From: Microbacterium hominis NBRC 15708
GTDB taxonomy: Bacteria; Actinomycetota; Actinomycetes; Actinomycetales; Microbacteriaceae
NCBI RefSeq assembly: GCF_001592125.1
Contig: NZ_BCWI01000001.1
Coordinates: forward strand, 434,001 to 498,000
DNA length: 64,000 bases
Reading direction: 5' to 3'
Of the stretch, positions 29,173 to 40,583 are shown piece by piece. How positions within the stretch are numbered: position 1 is the stretch's first letter; each line of letters opens with the position of its first letter. Position numbers and translations under genes: made by a program. The notes under the pieces were generated by a model. It saw nothing but the letters and a program-made list of their open reading frames with translations, searched no databases and was not told the DNA's origin.

Positions 29173-29916
29173 GTGAGGACGACCGTGGTGATGGTGCACG
29201 GCATCCGCACGTCCGCCACGATGTGGCGCGCGCAGGTGGAGCATCTCGAGGACCGCGGGGTATCCGCGGTCGCCCTCGATCTCCCCGGTCACGGCACGCG
29301 GATGGCCGAGGAGTTCACCCTCGACGGCGCCTTCGCGACGATCGACACCGCCGTCCGCGCGGCGGCCGGGCAGGGTCGCGTGCTGCTCGTCGGGCATTCG
29401 ATGGGCGGACTGCTCTCGATCGCGTACGCCGGCGATGAGACGCGCCCCCCGCTCGACGCCTTCGTGGCGGCCTCGTGCACGGCCATCCCGCGCGGACTCG
29501 CGCTGCAGACCTACCGGACGCTCGCGCGCGGCTTCGACCGTCTCCCGGGGCGGGGCGCTCCCATCGCCGAATGGGTTCTCGATCGCACACTGCCCTCGGA
29601 GACCCGTGCCGACTTCGGCGCCGGCGGCTACGCCTACGACGCGCAGGACATCGCGCTGCGGAGCCTGTCGGTGCTGGATCTGCTGGCCGCCCTGCGCCGG
29701 ATCGACGTGCCCACGTGGTTCGTCAACGGGCAGTTCGATCAGCTGCGCGTCAACGAGCGGCTCTTCGCCTCTCTCGTGCCCGGCGCGGAACTGATCGTCG
29801 TGCCGCGCACGTCGCACCTGGTCACCGCGATGCGCCCGCGGGTCTTCAACGCCGTGCTCGATCTGGCGCTGGCGACGATGGATGCCGCCGGGGAGCCCGC
29901 ACCATCAAGGTCATGA
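29173..29916 (+). CDS. Alpha/beta hydrolase
   Basis: A 247-residue alpha/beta-hydrolase fold protein: oxyanion HGIR near residue 9, nucleophile elbow GHSMGG (Ser76), the acid in NGQFDQLR and the catalytic His in PRTSHLV. It resembles lipase/esterase-like or haloperoxidase-like members; substrate unknown and no signal peptide. The 3' end overlaps the convergent MFS gene by 71 nt, so opposing mRNAs would be complementary there. Confidence 0.87.
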   Translation: MRTTVVMVHGIRTSATMWRAQVEHLEDRGVSAVALDLPGHGTRMAEEFTLDGAFATIDTAVRAAAGQGRVLLVGHSMGGLLSIAYAGDETRPPLDAFVAASCTAIPRGLALQTYRTLARGFDRLPGRGAPIAEWVLDRTLPSETRADFGAGGYAYDAQDIALRSLSVLDLLAALRRIDVPTWFVNGQFDQLRVNERLFASLVPGAELIVVPRTSHLVTAMRPRVFNAVLDLALATMDAAGEPAPSRS

Positions 29917-31147
29917 GGCCGCCCACCACCGACATCACGGCGGAGCCCAGGAACAGCAGCCAGAATCCGCCCACCGCCGCGACGAGTCCCGCGCCGATGA
30001 GCGGCCCGAGGAGCTGACCGAGGCTCGCGGCCACGTTGACGAAGCCGAGGTCGCGCGCACTGTCCTCCGCGAACGGGAGCAGGTCGGTGCCGAGGGCGAG
30101 ACCGACCGACATGTACGCGCCGTAGCCGACGCCGAGCAGACCGGCCGCCACGAGCGACATCTCGAACGACGGGAACACCGCGAGCAGGAGTGCCGCGCCG
30201 CCCTGCACGAGCGCGGCGCCGACCGTCAGCCCCCGTCTGTTGCCGGTGCGATCCGACACCGCCCCGGCGAGCACCGAGGCGAGCACGACGAACACCGTGT
30301 ACACGACGATCAGCAGCAGGAGCTCGTCTTGAGCGGCGGCCGGGTCGCGGTGGAGGCCGTACAGCAGGAAGAAGAGCAGCAGCCCCGTGCCGAGTGCGTT
30401 GCCGATGTTGGCCACGAGGCGGCCCCACAGCATCCACGCGAAGTCTCGATCACGGAAGGCGGCGAACCGGGCCGACAGCGCGCGGCGCGTGCGCGCGGTC
30501 GCCGACGCCGCCGGTGCGGGCGGGTCGGGCAGCAGCAGCGCGCCCGCTCCTCCGGCGACGAGCAGGATGGCGCCGAGCATGAGGTAGCCCGCGACCACGC
30601 CGAGTCCGAGCAGCACGACGACGCCGACGCCGACCACGATGCCGAGCGCCTGCGAGGAGGAGATCGCCGCCGAGGCGGTGCCCCGCTGAGCCGACAGCTG
30701 GTCGGCGATCATGGCGGTGAAGGCGGCGGAGGCGACGGCGACGCCGACCGACACCCCCACCCATGCGGCGCCGACGCCGAGGGGGCCGGTCGCGAAGGCG
30801 ATCGCCACCAGCGACCCCGCCCCGAGGAGCACACCGCCCAGTGCCCACGGGCGCCGGCGCCCGAACCTGCCGCGCGTCCGATCGCTCATGCCCCCGGCCA
30901 GCGGTCCGGCGATGACCCCGGCGAGGCCTCCCGCCGCGAGCACCAGGCCCGAGGAGACGACCCCGGAGATCCAACGGTCGGCATCACCCGGGGTGTCCAG
31001 CTGCAGCGGGATGAGGAGTTGGAGCGGGGTGAGCTGCGCGGTCCAGATCGCGAGCCACGCGAGGGTGAACAGTGCGAACCAGCCCGCGCCCGCGCGGCGG
31101 CCGGAGGTCGGGGCGGTCGGGGCGTTCTGGGGGGACCCTGCGCTCAC
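29846..31147 (-). CDS. MFS/GPH-like sugar-type membrane transporter
   Basis: A 433-residue protein with about 12 hydrophobic helices. The loop after helix 2 reads GGMSDRTRGRFGRRRPWALGG, typical of sucrose/glycoside-pentoside-hexuronide transporters, and is echoed after helix 8 by GAVSDRTGNRRG. Substrate not readable. GTG 31147 follows GAAGGAGCC at good spacing; upstream sequence lacks protein character. It overlaps the convergent hydrolase gene. Confidence 0.83.
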   Translation of the reverse strand: MSAGSPQNAPTAPTSGRRAGAGWFALFTLAWLAIWTAQLTPLQLLIPLQLDTPGDADRWISGVVSSGLVLAAGGLAGVIAGPLAGGMSDRTRGRFGRRRPWALGGVLLGAGSLVAIAFATGPLGVGAAWVGVSVGVAVASAAFTAMIADQLSAQRGTASAAISSSQALGIVVGVGVVVLLGLGVVAGYLMLGAILLVAGGAGALLLPDPPAPAASATARTRRALSARFAAFRDRDFAWMLWGRLVANIGNALGTGLLLFFLLYGLHRDPAAAQDELLLLIVVYTVFVVLASVLAGAVSDRTGNRRGLTVGAALVQGGAALLLAVFPSFEMSLVAAGLLGVGYGAYMSVGLALGTDLLPFAEDSARDLGFVNVAASLGQLLGPLIGAGLVAAVGGFWLLFLGSAVMSVVGGLMTLMVRAPRRHPSSPAPDRARR

Positions 31148-31169
31148 GGGAGGCTCCTTCGTCGGTGCT

Positions 31170-31215
31170 CCGTCGGATCGGCCGGATCGGGCCCGGTCGA
31201 TCCGATCATGCCCCA
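31170..31215. promoter_or_regulatory. Cluster of GATC-centred inverted repeats upstream of the MFS gene
   Basis: CGGATCG at 31173-31179 is repeated in direct orientation as CGGATCGGG and then inverted as CGATCCG near 31200, 20-50 nt upstream of the MFS start. Such spacing suits an operator for a local regulator, but no regulator gene is adjacent. Confidence 0.25.
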
Positions 31216-31263
31216 CGCGCGCGGGTGCGCGGCGCATTGCGGGGTCGCCACGCGGCAACCTGA

Positions 31264-31269
31264 TAGACT
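31264..31269 (+). promoter_or_regulatory. -10 element (TAGACT) of rpsT
   Basis: TAGACT lies about 105 nt before the rpsT start. The resulting leader of about 100 nt is in keeping with an autoregulated ribosomal-protein mRNA. A -35 at the right distance was not clear. Confidence 0.45.
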
Positions 31270-31374
31270 CGGTGATTGGCTTGCGTGTGGGTCCCACCCC
31301 GCACGCCGCCGGAGGCGTCCCTCTACCGCTACCCCGGCACATCCATCGAAAACCGAACGAAAGAGCCGTCGAAC

Positions 31375-31635
31375 GTGGCGAACATCAAGTCGCAGATCAA
31401 GCGCAACAAGACCAACGAGAAGGCGCGCGAGCGCAACAAGGCCGTCAAGAGCGAGCTGAAGACCGAGGTGCGTCGCACCCGCGAGGCCATCGCCGCCGGC
31501 GACAAGGCCGCCGCCGAGAAGGCTCTCGCCAAGGCGTCGAAGAAGCTCGACAAGGCCGTGAGCAAGGGCGTCATCCACGAGAACCAGGCCGCGAACCGCA
31601 AGTCGTCGATCGCGAAGCAGGTCGCCGCTCTCTGA
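31375..31635 (+). CDS. rpsT: 30S ribosomal protein S20
   Basis: An 86-residue, Lys/Arg/Ala-rich helical protein beginning [20 protein letters not shown], the standard S20 N-terminus, and ending in the conserved [18 protein letters not shown] 31375 gives the family length; upstream in-frame starts only add leader sequence. It binds 16S rRNA early in 30S assembly. It lies opposite holA, as in most bacteria. Confidence 0.96.
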   Translation: MANIKSQIKRNKTNEKARERNKAVKSELKTEVRRTREAIAAGDKAAAEKALAKASKKLDKAVSKGVIHENQAANRKSSIAKQVAAL

Positions 31636-31650
31636 GCCGCATCCCGTCGC

Positions 31651-31686
31651 ACGAAGGCCCGTCCCGCATCCGGGGCGGGCCTTCGT
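31651..31686. terminator. Bidirectional terminator between rpsT and holA
   Basis: A 15-bp hairpin with a single G-T pair (ACGAAGGCCCGTCCC / GGGGCGGGCCTTCGT) and a 6-nt loop, placed between two convergent stop codons. Confidence 0.85.
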
Positions 31687-31701
31687 CGTGTGCGGCGCGG
31701 G

Positions 31702-32748
31702 TCAGGCGCCGTAGGGGGCGCGCGTCGCGATGATCGTGATCAGGCGCTCGACCGCGAACACGGGGTCGCGCGAGGCGCCCTTGACCTCGGCATCCGCGCG
31801 CGCCGCCGCCTGGATGGCGCGCCCCAGGCTGGTCTCGTTCCAGCCGGTCAGGTCGCGGCGGGCGCGGTCGACCTGCCAGTCCTTCATCCCGAGGCGTGCG
31901 GCGATGGATGCCGACGACTCGCGCAGGCCGGCGACCCGCGCCATCGTCCGCAGCTTCGAGGCGATCGCGGCTACCAGCGGCACCGGGTCGGCTCCGCTCG
32001 CGAGCGCGTGGCGCAGGGCCACGAGCGCCTCGCCGTAGCGGCCGGCGATCGCGGTGTCGGCGACGGTGAAGGCCGACGTCTCGACGCGGCCGCCGTAGTA
32101 GCGCTCGACGACCTGTTCGGTGATGTCACCGGGCACGTCGGAGATGAGCTGCTGGCAGGCGGCGGCCAGTTCGGTGAGATCGTCGGAGAAGGCGCCGACG
32201 AGGGCGCGCAGGGCGATCGGCGCGATCTTCTTGCGCGCGGTCTGGAACTCACCGGCGGCGAAGTCGAACCGGTCGGAATCGCGCTTGACCGCGGGGCAGG
32301 CGATCTCCACTCCCCCGCCCGTGCCGGAGCGGATCGCATCGAGCAGCTTCTTGCCGCGGACGCTCGATCCCGTGTGGCGCAGGACGACGGTGGCGCCGTC
32401 CTGCGGGGCCTCGATGTAGGCGAGTGCCTCCGTGAGGAAGGCCTCGGAGCACTTCTCCACGCCACCGACCCGCACGAGGCGCGGCTCGCCGAACAACGAC
32501 GGCGAGGTCAGTGTCAGCAGACTGCCGGAGGTGTAGTCGTCGGCGCGGAGGTCGGAGACCTCGAGGCTCGCGTCCTCGGCGCGCAGGAACTCGCGGATGC
32601 CGGCGGTCGCCCGCTCCGCGCAGACGTCCTCCGGCCCCGAGACGAGCACGATCGGCGCCGGCTGGGGGCTGCGCCAGGAGATCTGAGGGATCGCCGACGC
32701 GGTGCGGGAACCCCCGCGCGCGGCGGGACGACGGGCGGCGGGTGGCAT
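31702..32748 (-). CDS. holA: DNA polymerase III delta subunit
   Basis: Clamp-loader subunit that opens the beta clamp. The 348-residue protein shows the degenerate AAA+ layout without a Walker A, beginning APIVLVSGPEDVCAERA, the FGEPRLVRV clamp-contact region, LRHTGSSVRGKKLLD, and the helical C-terminal collar domain. It follows comEC by 64 nt, the usual comEA-comEC-holA order. Confidence 0.93.
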   Translation of the reverse strand: MPPAARRPAARGGSRTASAIPQISWRSPQPAPIVLVSGPEDVCAERATAGIREFLRAEDASLEVSDLRADDYTSGSLLTLTSPSLFGEPRLVRVGGVEKCSEAFLTEALAYIEAPQDGATVVLRHTGSSVRGKKLLDAIRSGTGGGVEIACPAVKRDSDRFDFAAGEFQTARKKIAPIALRALVGAFSDDLTELAAACQQLISDVPGDITEQVVERYYGGRVETSAFTVADTAIAGRYGEALVALRHALASGADPVPLVAAIASKLRTMARVAGLRESSASIAARLGMKDWQVDRARRDLTGWNETSLGRAIQAAARADAEVKGASRDPVFAVERLITIIATRAPYGA

Positions 32749-32812
32749 GCCTCCAGCCTATCGACGCCGTCCGACGTCGCGTCGCCCGCCGCGTGGTCGC
32801 GGGCCGCCGCCG

Positions 32813-35140
32813 TCACGGCGGAGACCTCTCGCGCCAGACGCGGAGGGCCGACTCCTCGCTCCACAGGACGATGAGGCCCTCGGCGTCGGTGCGGTCGATG
32901 CGTGCGCCCAGCCCGGAGAGCATCGTGAGGGTCTCCGCGCGCGGATGCCCGTAGGTGTTCGCGCCGACCGAGACGATCGCGAGAGCCGGGCGCAGGCGGG
33001 CGTAGAACCGGGCATCCTGATCCGCGCTGCCGTGGTGGGAGACCTTGACCACGGCGTAGGACGTCAGCAGCGGTGCGCTCGCGGCCAGACGACGCTGCCC
33101 GTCCGCCGAGAGGTCGCCGAGCATCAGCGTCGTGGGGACCGCGGGACCGGTGACCTCGATGACCACGCTGGCGTCGTTGCCCGCCACCGCGTTGCTCTCC
33201 GGCCCTCGCACGCGCCACCGCGCGTCTCCCAGCAGGCCGGTCATCCCCGCGGTGGCACGGACCGGTCGGGCTCCGCCCTCGGCGAGACGTCGGAGCGTGC
33301 GCTCGTCGTCGGGGGTTCCGGCCGGTCCGTGAACGACGACGTCGACACGGCCCACGACGGCCGCGACGCCGCCGTCGTGGTCGTGGTCGAAATGGGTCAG
33401 CACGAGCAGCTCTATGCGGTCGACGCCGAGCGTGCGCAGACAGCGCTCCAGCGCTGCCGGGTCGGGACCGGTGTCGACCAGCGCCACGTGCGCCGTCGAC
33501 CGCACGACGAGCGCATCGCCCTGGCCGACATCGCACGCCGCGATCGTCCAGTCCGGCGGGATCCGGGCGCGCTCCCCGATCTCCGTGACCGGTCCCACGC
33601 CCAGCGCCACCGCGGCGGTGACCGCCAGCACGAGCAGCGAGGCGATGCGCCAGACCCGGCGCGTGCGCACGAGAACGAGCCCGACCGCGAGGACCACCAC
33701 GGCGAGGGCGAGGAGCCCGACCGGACCCTGCGGCCACCACACGGCGCTGCCCGGAAGCTGCGCGACGACGGTGGCCGTCGCGGCGATCCAGGCCGCGGGA
33801 AGCCAGGCGAGTACGGCCATCCCCGCTCCGAGGGCGGGGATGCCGGCGCACACGCACGCGGCGAGGCCGAGGACCGTGCCGAGCGGAGCGGCCGGTGCGG
33901 CGAGGACGTTCGCGAGCACCCCGTAGAGCGATACCTGCGGCGAGATGAGCACGATGAGCGGGGCGCAGGCGAGCTGCGCGGCCAGCGGCACCGACAGGGC
34001 CAGGGCGAGGGGATGCGGCATCCACCGCGCCAACCCGTCTGCCAGGGGGCCGGCCACGACGAGCAGAGCGGCCGTCGCCGTGACGGACAGGGCGAAGCCG
34101 AGCGAGCGCGCCAGCCACGGATCCATGATGACGAGCACCGCGACCGAGACGGCGAGCAGAGACAGTCCCGCGCCGGTGCGTCCGAGGAGCACGCCGAGCA
34201 TCGCCACCGCAGCCATGGTCGCGGCGCGGACGACGCTCGGCTCGGGCGAGACGAGCACGACGAACGCCACCAGGGCGGCGAGGCCCGCCCCGACCCGGAT
34301 GCCGCGACGCGCGCCGCAGACGGCGGCGCCCCCGAACGCCATCCCCACGACCAGCGCGCAGTTCGCCCCGCTGACGGCAGTCAGGTGCGAGAGCGACGAC
34401 GCCTTCATCGCGGTGTCCAGCCCCGGGTCGACGGTGGAGGTGTCACCGACGGCGAGTCCCGCGATGAGTCCGCGCCCGGGATCGGGCAGTCCGGCCGTGA
34501 CCTCGACGAGGCCGCGGCGGAGCTCCGACGCGACGGACAGCGCTCCTGTCGGCCCCGACAGCAGCGTGGGCACGGACGCGGCGTCGATGACCAGCACCGC
34601 CCGGTCGCCCGCCTCCGGTCGCCAGCCCGTGCCCCGCAGTCGCACCCGCGCGCCGAGGTCGAGGCCGGTGGGCACCTCGGCCGTCCGCACGAGGACGGGC
34701 GCCGCCGCGGAGATCACGGTGTCGCCGTACTCGAGCCGCTCCAGGATCGCGTCGAAGCGCCACCCGGTCGCGCTGCGCTCGATCTTGCCGACCGCGGTCA
34801 CCATCACCGACAGGGCGCGGCCGCCGGTCGTGTCGGCGGCGGCGACGACCGCGCGCGTCGGCTGGGCTGCGGCGACCTGCATCGCCACCGCGCCGCTCGC
34901 GGCGAGGGCGACCGCGATCAGTGCGCACGCGGGCGCCGCACGGCCGCGGCGCACCGCGAAGAGCAGCACGGCCGCGGATGCCGCCCACAGCGCCGTCGCG
35001 ACGACGCCGGAGACCTCGGCCTGGGCGGTCAGCAGGCCCGCGACGAGCCACGCGGCGGCCGCGACCGGCACCAGCCGGGCGTCGCGTCGCCGGAGGCGGC
35101 GTCCGCCGATCGCCCGCTCCGTCCGCGCGCCGACCCTCAC
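32813..35140 (-). CDS. comEC: ComEC/Rec2 family DNA-uptake channel
   Basis: A 775-residue polytopic membrane protein predicted to form the cytoplasmic-membrane pore for incoming single-stranded DNA. The N-terminal third is membrane helices around an OB-like external domain, then the competence domain (LTAVSGANCALVVGMAF), then a C-terminal metallo-beta-lactamase-like domain with DVGQGDA, THFDHDHDGG and KVSHHGSADQ. GTG 35140 overlaps the comEA stop by 4 nt (GTGA). Other transformation genes are not in the window, so natural competence is only a possibility. Confidence 0.92.
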   Translation of the reverse strand: MRVGARTERAIGGRRLRRRDARLVPVAAAAWLVAGLLTAQAEVSGVVATALWAASAAVLLFAVRRGRAAPACALIAVALAASGAVAMQVAAAQPTRAVVAAADTTGGRALSVMVTAVGKIERSATGWRFDAILERLEYGDTVISAAAPVLVRTAEVPTGLDLGARVRLRGTGWRPEAGDRAVLVIDAASVPTLLSGPTGALSVASELRRGLVEVTAGLPDPGRGLIAGLAVGDTSTVDPGLDTAMKASSLSHLTAVSGANCALVVGMAFGGAAVCGARRGIRVGAGLAALVAFVVLVSPEPSVVRAATMAAVAMLGVLLGRTGAGLSLLAVSVAVLVIMDPWLARSLGFALSVTATAALLVVAGPLADGLARWMPHPLALALSVPLAAQLACAPLIVLISPQVSLYGVLANVLAAPAAPLGTVLGLAACVCAGIPALGAGMAVLAWLPAAWIAATATVVAQLPGSAVWWPQGPVGLLALAVVVLAVGLVLVRTRRVWRIASLLVLAVTAAVALGVGPVTEIGERARIPPDWTIAACDVGQGDALVVRSTAHVALVDTGPDPAALERCLRTLGVDRIELLVLTHFDHDHDGGVAAVVGRVDVVVHGPAGTPDDERTLRRLAEGGARPVRATAGMTGLLGDARWRVRGPESNAVAGNDASVVIEVTGPAVPTTLMLGDLSADGQRRLAASAPLLTSYAVVKVSHHGSADQDARFYARLRPALAIVSVGANTYGHPRAETLTMLSGLGARIDRTDAEGLIVLWSEESALRVWRERSPP

Positions 35141-35745
35141 ACCGTCACCCGATCGCGCAACCCCGCCAGCATCTTCTCGCCGATCCCGGGCACCGAGAGC
35201 AGGTCGTCGACGCTCGTGAACCGTCCGTTCTCGGTGCGCCACGCGATGATGCGCTCCGCGATCGCCGGGCCGACGCGGGGCAGCGCGTCGAGAGCGGTGG
35301 CATCGGCGGTGTTCAGGTTCACCCGTCCCTCCCCGGTCGCGGCTGCGGCCGGTGGCGCGCTCTCCCCCACGCGCGGGACGTGCAGCTGCTCGCCGTCGCT
35401 GAGCGGGCGCGCGAGGTTGATGGCCGCGGCATCCGCGTCGTCGGCCAATCCGCCGGCGGCGGCCACGACGTCGACCACCCGCGCGCCGTCGTCGAGCCGG
35501 TACAGCCCGGGGTGAGCCACCGCGCCGGACACGTGCACGTACACGGGCGGCGGCGTCGGGTCCGCGACCGCCACGGGAACCGAGGCGGCGGGCGCCGCGG
35601 CCGAGCGCACCAACCCGATGACGACCGCGATCGCCGCGATCGCGAGCACCAGCACGATCGCCGCGCCGGTGCCGAGGCGGCGTCGCCGCACACGGGCCAG
35701 GGCGGCGTCGGCGGATGCCGCGGCCATCTCCTCGGGAGAACTCAC
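35137..35745 (-). CDS. comEA: ComEA family helix-hairpin-helix DNA-binding protein
   Basis: A 202-residue membrane-anchored DNA receptor: a cytoplasmic basic N-terminus (RVRRRR), one membrane helix (about 27-47), an external SLBB domain starting VYVHVSGAVAHPGLYR (about 68-125), a linker, and tandem helix-hairpin-helix motifs (VNLNTADATALDALPRVGPA onward, about 141-202). It passes external DNA to ComEC, which is translationally coupled downstream. Confidence 0.93.
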   Translation of the reverse strand: MSSPEEMAAASADAALARVRRRRLGTGAAIVLVLAIAAIAVVIGLVRSAAAPAASVPVAVADPTPPPVYVHVSGAVAHPGLYRLDDGARVVDVVAAAGGLADDADAAAINLARPLSDGEQLHVPRVGESAPPAAAATGEGRVNLNTADATALDALPRVGPAIAERIIAWRTENGRFTSVDDLLSVPGIGEKMLAGLRDRVTV

Positions 35746-35824
35746 CCGCCCACGCTCACACCCTCAGCGCGGCGACGATCCCTTCCGGCGGCTGTTCGTG
35801 GAGAGCCGGCGGGGCGAGCGTCCT

Positions 35825-35845
35825 GGGGAGGAGGGGCTCCTCCCC
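35825..35845. terminator. Hairpin after leuS
   Basis: A perfect 8-bp stem (GGGGAGGA / TCCTCCCC) with a 5-nt loop, 9 nt beyond the leuS stop codon and before comEA. Confidence 0.65.
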
Positions 35846-35853
35846 TCGCGGGG

Positions 35854-38436
<2,583 letters not shown>

Positions 38437-38506
38437 GGGAAGGGGAAGACCAATCTGAAAGCTGGGGAACGCGCGAGAGGCGTGCTTCCAGGTTAGCGGA
38501 CCCGCC

Positions 38507-39817
38507 CTACCATCCCGGCGGGAGGGTGGCGCCGAGCGCACCGAGCGGACCCCGGGCCTTGACGCCCACCTCGGCCACCTCGGCATCGGGGTCGGAGAGC
38601 CAGGTGATGCCGCCCCCGGCCCCCACGTAGGCGCCTCCCGGATGCAGCACGATCGAGCGGATGGTCATCGCGAGATCGGCGCGTCCGTCGTCGCCGACCC
38701 AACCGAAGCAGCCGGAGTAGAGTCCGCGCGCTCCGGCCTCGAGCCCGTGCAGGATCCGCATCGCCGACAGCTTCGGCGCCCCGGTCATGCTGCCGGCGGG
38801 AAAGGTCGCCGCGAGCAGCTGCGCCCACGTCGTCCCCGGCCTGAGCCGTCCCGCGACGGTGCTGACCAACTGGTGCACCGCCGAGTACGACTCCACCTCG
38901 AGCAGGCGTTCCGCGCTCACGGTGCCGGGTGTGCACACGCGCTGGAGGTCGTTGCGCATGAGGTCGACGATCATCACGTTCTCCGCGCGCTCCTTGACGC
39001 TCTCCGCCAGCTCGCGGGCAAGGGCCGCGTCCTCGGCGCTGTCGCCGCCGCGCGGACGCGTCCCCTTGATCGGGCGGGTGCGGACCATACCGTCGGCCAC
39101 CTCCAGGAAGCGTTCGGGACTCGCGCTGAGCAGGGCGAACGCACCGCTGCGGATGATGCCGCCGTGGTGCGCGGGCAGCGCCGCGCGCAGGCGCAGATAG
39201 GTGTCGACGGGGTCGAGCGGGTCGGATGCCGCGACGTCGAAGCGCGTCGTCAGGCACAGCTGGTAGGCGTCCCCCGCGCGGATCGCCGCCCGGCAGCGCT
39301 CGATCAGCGCGCGGTACTCCACGGGTCGCTGGCGGGCGGATGCCGTGGCGACGACGCCCCCGGCATCCGTCCGCGGCGGCGCATCCCGGCGCGCGTCGAG
39401 GAGCGCGAGCGCCGCGGCCAGCTCCGCCGGCTCGGCGACCAGCCACATCGCGCGCGCGGCGTGGTCGACGGTGACGAACCAGCGCACGCGCAGCCACGCC
39501 TCCTGCGGTCCGTCCCGGTCGTCGACGGTGGCCGGTGCCCCCGCCGCGCGTGCGGCGGCATCGAAGCCCGACCATCCGACCCACCCGCCGCGGAACGGTC
39601 CCGGCGGGACGGGATCGCCCGCGCCGCCGTCCGCTGCCAGCACGACGTCGGAAGGACCGATCTCGTCGGGGACGCCGACGCCCATCCAGCTGTACCCGGT
39701 CGTCGCGTGCGGCCCGGCATCCAGCCAGAACGCGTGCTCGTGGTCGCCGAGACCGCCGCGGAACAGTGCCGCGGGATCGGTCCAGGCGAGCGGATGTGCG
39801 ACGAGGCGCGCGGGCAT
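38507..39817 (-). CDS. pabB: Aminodeoxychorismate synthase component I-like chorismate-binding enzyme
   Basis: A 436-residue member of the anthranilate synthase I / PabB / menaquinone-type chorismate-utilising family. Motifs: [14 protein letters not shown] (around 245-258), [13 protein letters not shown], and the C-terminal [12 protein letters not shown] and YSGCFGW. The PIKGT version is the PabB signature, so p-aminobenzoate (folate) synthesis is favoured over tryptophan synthesis. No amidotransferase (PabA/TrpG) or lyase gene is adjacent. TAGCCT lies 6 nt before ATG 39817; the intervening GGGAGG could also serve as a ribosome site. Confidence 0.87.
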   Translation of the reverse strand: MPARLVAHPLAWTDPAALFRGGLGDHEHAFWLDAGPHATTGYSWMGVGVPDEIGPSDVVLAADGGAGDPVPPGPFRGGWVGWSGFDAAARAAGAPATVDDRDGPQEAWLRVRWFVTVDHAARAMWLVAEPAELAAALALLDARRDAPPRTDAGGVVATASARQRPVEYRALIERCRAAIRAGDAYQLCLTTRFDVAASDPLDPVDTYLRLRAALPAHHGGIIRSGAFALLSASPERFLEVADGMVRTRPIKGTRPRGGDSAEDAALARELAESVKERAENVMIVDLMRNDLQRVCTPGTVSAERLLEVESYSAVHQLVSTVAGRLRPGTTWAQLLAATFPAGSMTGAPKLSAMRILHGLEAGARGLYSGCFGWVGDDGRADLAMTIRSIVLHPGGAYVGAGGGITWLSDPDAEVAEVGVKARGPLGALGATLPPGW

Positions 39818-39823
39818 CCTCCC

Positions 39824-39895
39824 AGGCTAGACGGCGGCGCCGCGCCGACCGGGACCCGCCGCGCGGCATACGCACACCCAGGTGCCGCATAGGCT
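39824..39895. promoter_or_regulatory. Divergent pair of leaderless promoters (pabB / dedA)
   Basis: TAGCCT on the minus strand (39829-39824) precedes ATG 39817 by 6 nt. TAGGCT on the plus strand (39890-39895) precedes GTG 39902 by 6 nt. The start codons are 84 nt apart. Confidence 0.5.
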
Positions 39896-39901
39896 GGTCG
39901 C

Positions 39902-40579
39902 GTGAACGAGTTCCTCTCGTGGCTGCTCGATGCCGTGCAGAATGTCGACCCCGTGCTGCGCACGGTTCTCGCCGGGATCGCCATCCTGCTGGAGACGAGC
40001 GTCCTCGTCGGACTGATCGTCCCCGGCGACACCGTCGTCATCGTCGCCGCGACGGCGGTCGGGTCGGTCGCGGAGGCCGCGGTGCTGATGGTCGTCGTGG
40101 TCGTCGGGGCGCTGGTGGGCGAGAGCATCGGCTTCTGGCTGGGCCGGTGGCTCGGCCCGCGCATCCGCTTCTCGCGGCTGGGGCGTCGCATCGGCGAGGA
40201 CAACTGGACCCGCGCGGAGCTCTACCTGCGTCGCCGCGGCGGCCCCGCCATCTTCCTGTCCCGCTTCCTTCCGGTGCTGCACTCGCTCGTGCCGCTCACG
40301 GTCGGGATGAGCGGTTTCTCCTACCGCCGCTTCCTGGCGTGGACCGCGCCGGCCTGCACGGTCTGGGCGGTGGCGTACGTCAGCGTCGCGGCGGCGGCGG
40401 CGGGCACCTACCGCGAACTCGCCGACCGCCTGCACGTCGCCGGATACCTCTTCGTGGCCGTCATCGCCGTCTTCCTCGTGCTCGCGTACATCGCCAAGCG
40501 CGTGATCGTCGCGCGGGAGGCGCGGCACATGCGCCTCGACGACGCGGACACCCGTCCGACCGAGGACATGAAAGACTGA
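39902..40579 (+). CDS. DedA family membrane protein
   Basis: A 225-residue polytopic protein with the DedA/VTT signature: an acidic residue and Gly-Pro break in the first re-entrant helix (ETSVLVGLIVPGDTVV), the ESIGFWLGRWLGP motif and FLSRFLPVLHSLVPLTVGMS. DedA proteins act in lipid scrambling or membrane homeostasis. GTG 39902 is leaderless-type. The next gene begins 5 nt later, so the two probably form an operon. Confidence 0.9.
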   Translation: MNEFLSWLLDAVQNVDPVLRTVLAGIAILLETSVLVGLIVPGDTVVIVAATAVGSVAEAAVLMVVVVVGALVGESIGFWLGRWLGPRIRFSRLGRRIGEDNWTRAELYLRRRGGPAIFLSRFLPVLHSLVPLTVGMSGFSYRRFLAWTAPACTVWAVAYVSVAAAAAGTYRELADRLHVAGYLFVAVIAVFLVLAYIAKRVIVAREARHMRLDDADTRPTEDMKD

Positions 40580-40583
40580 AGCG

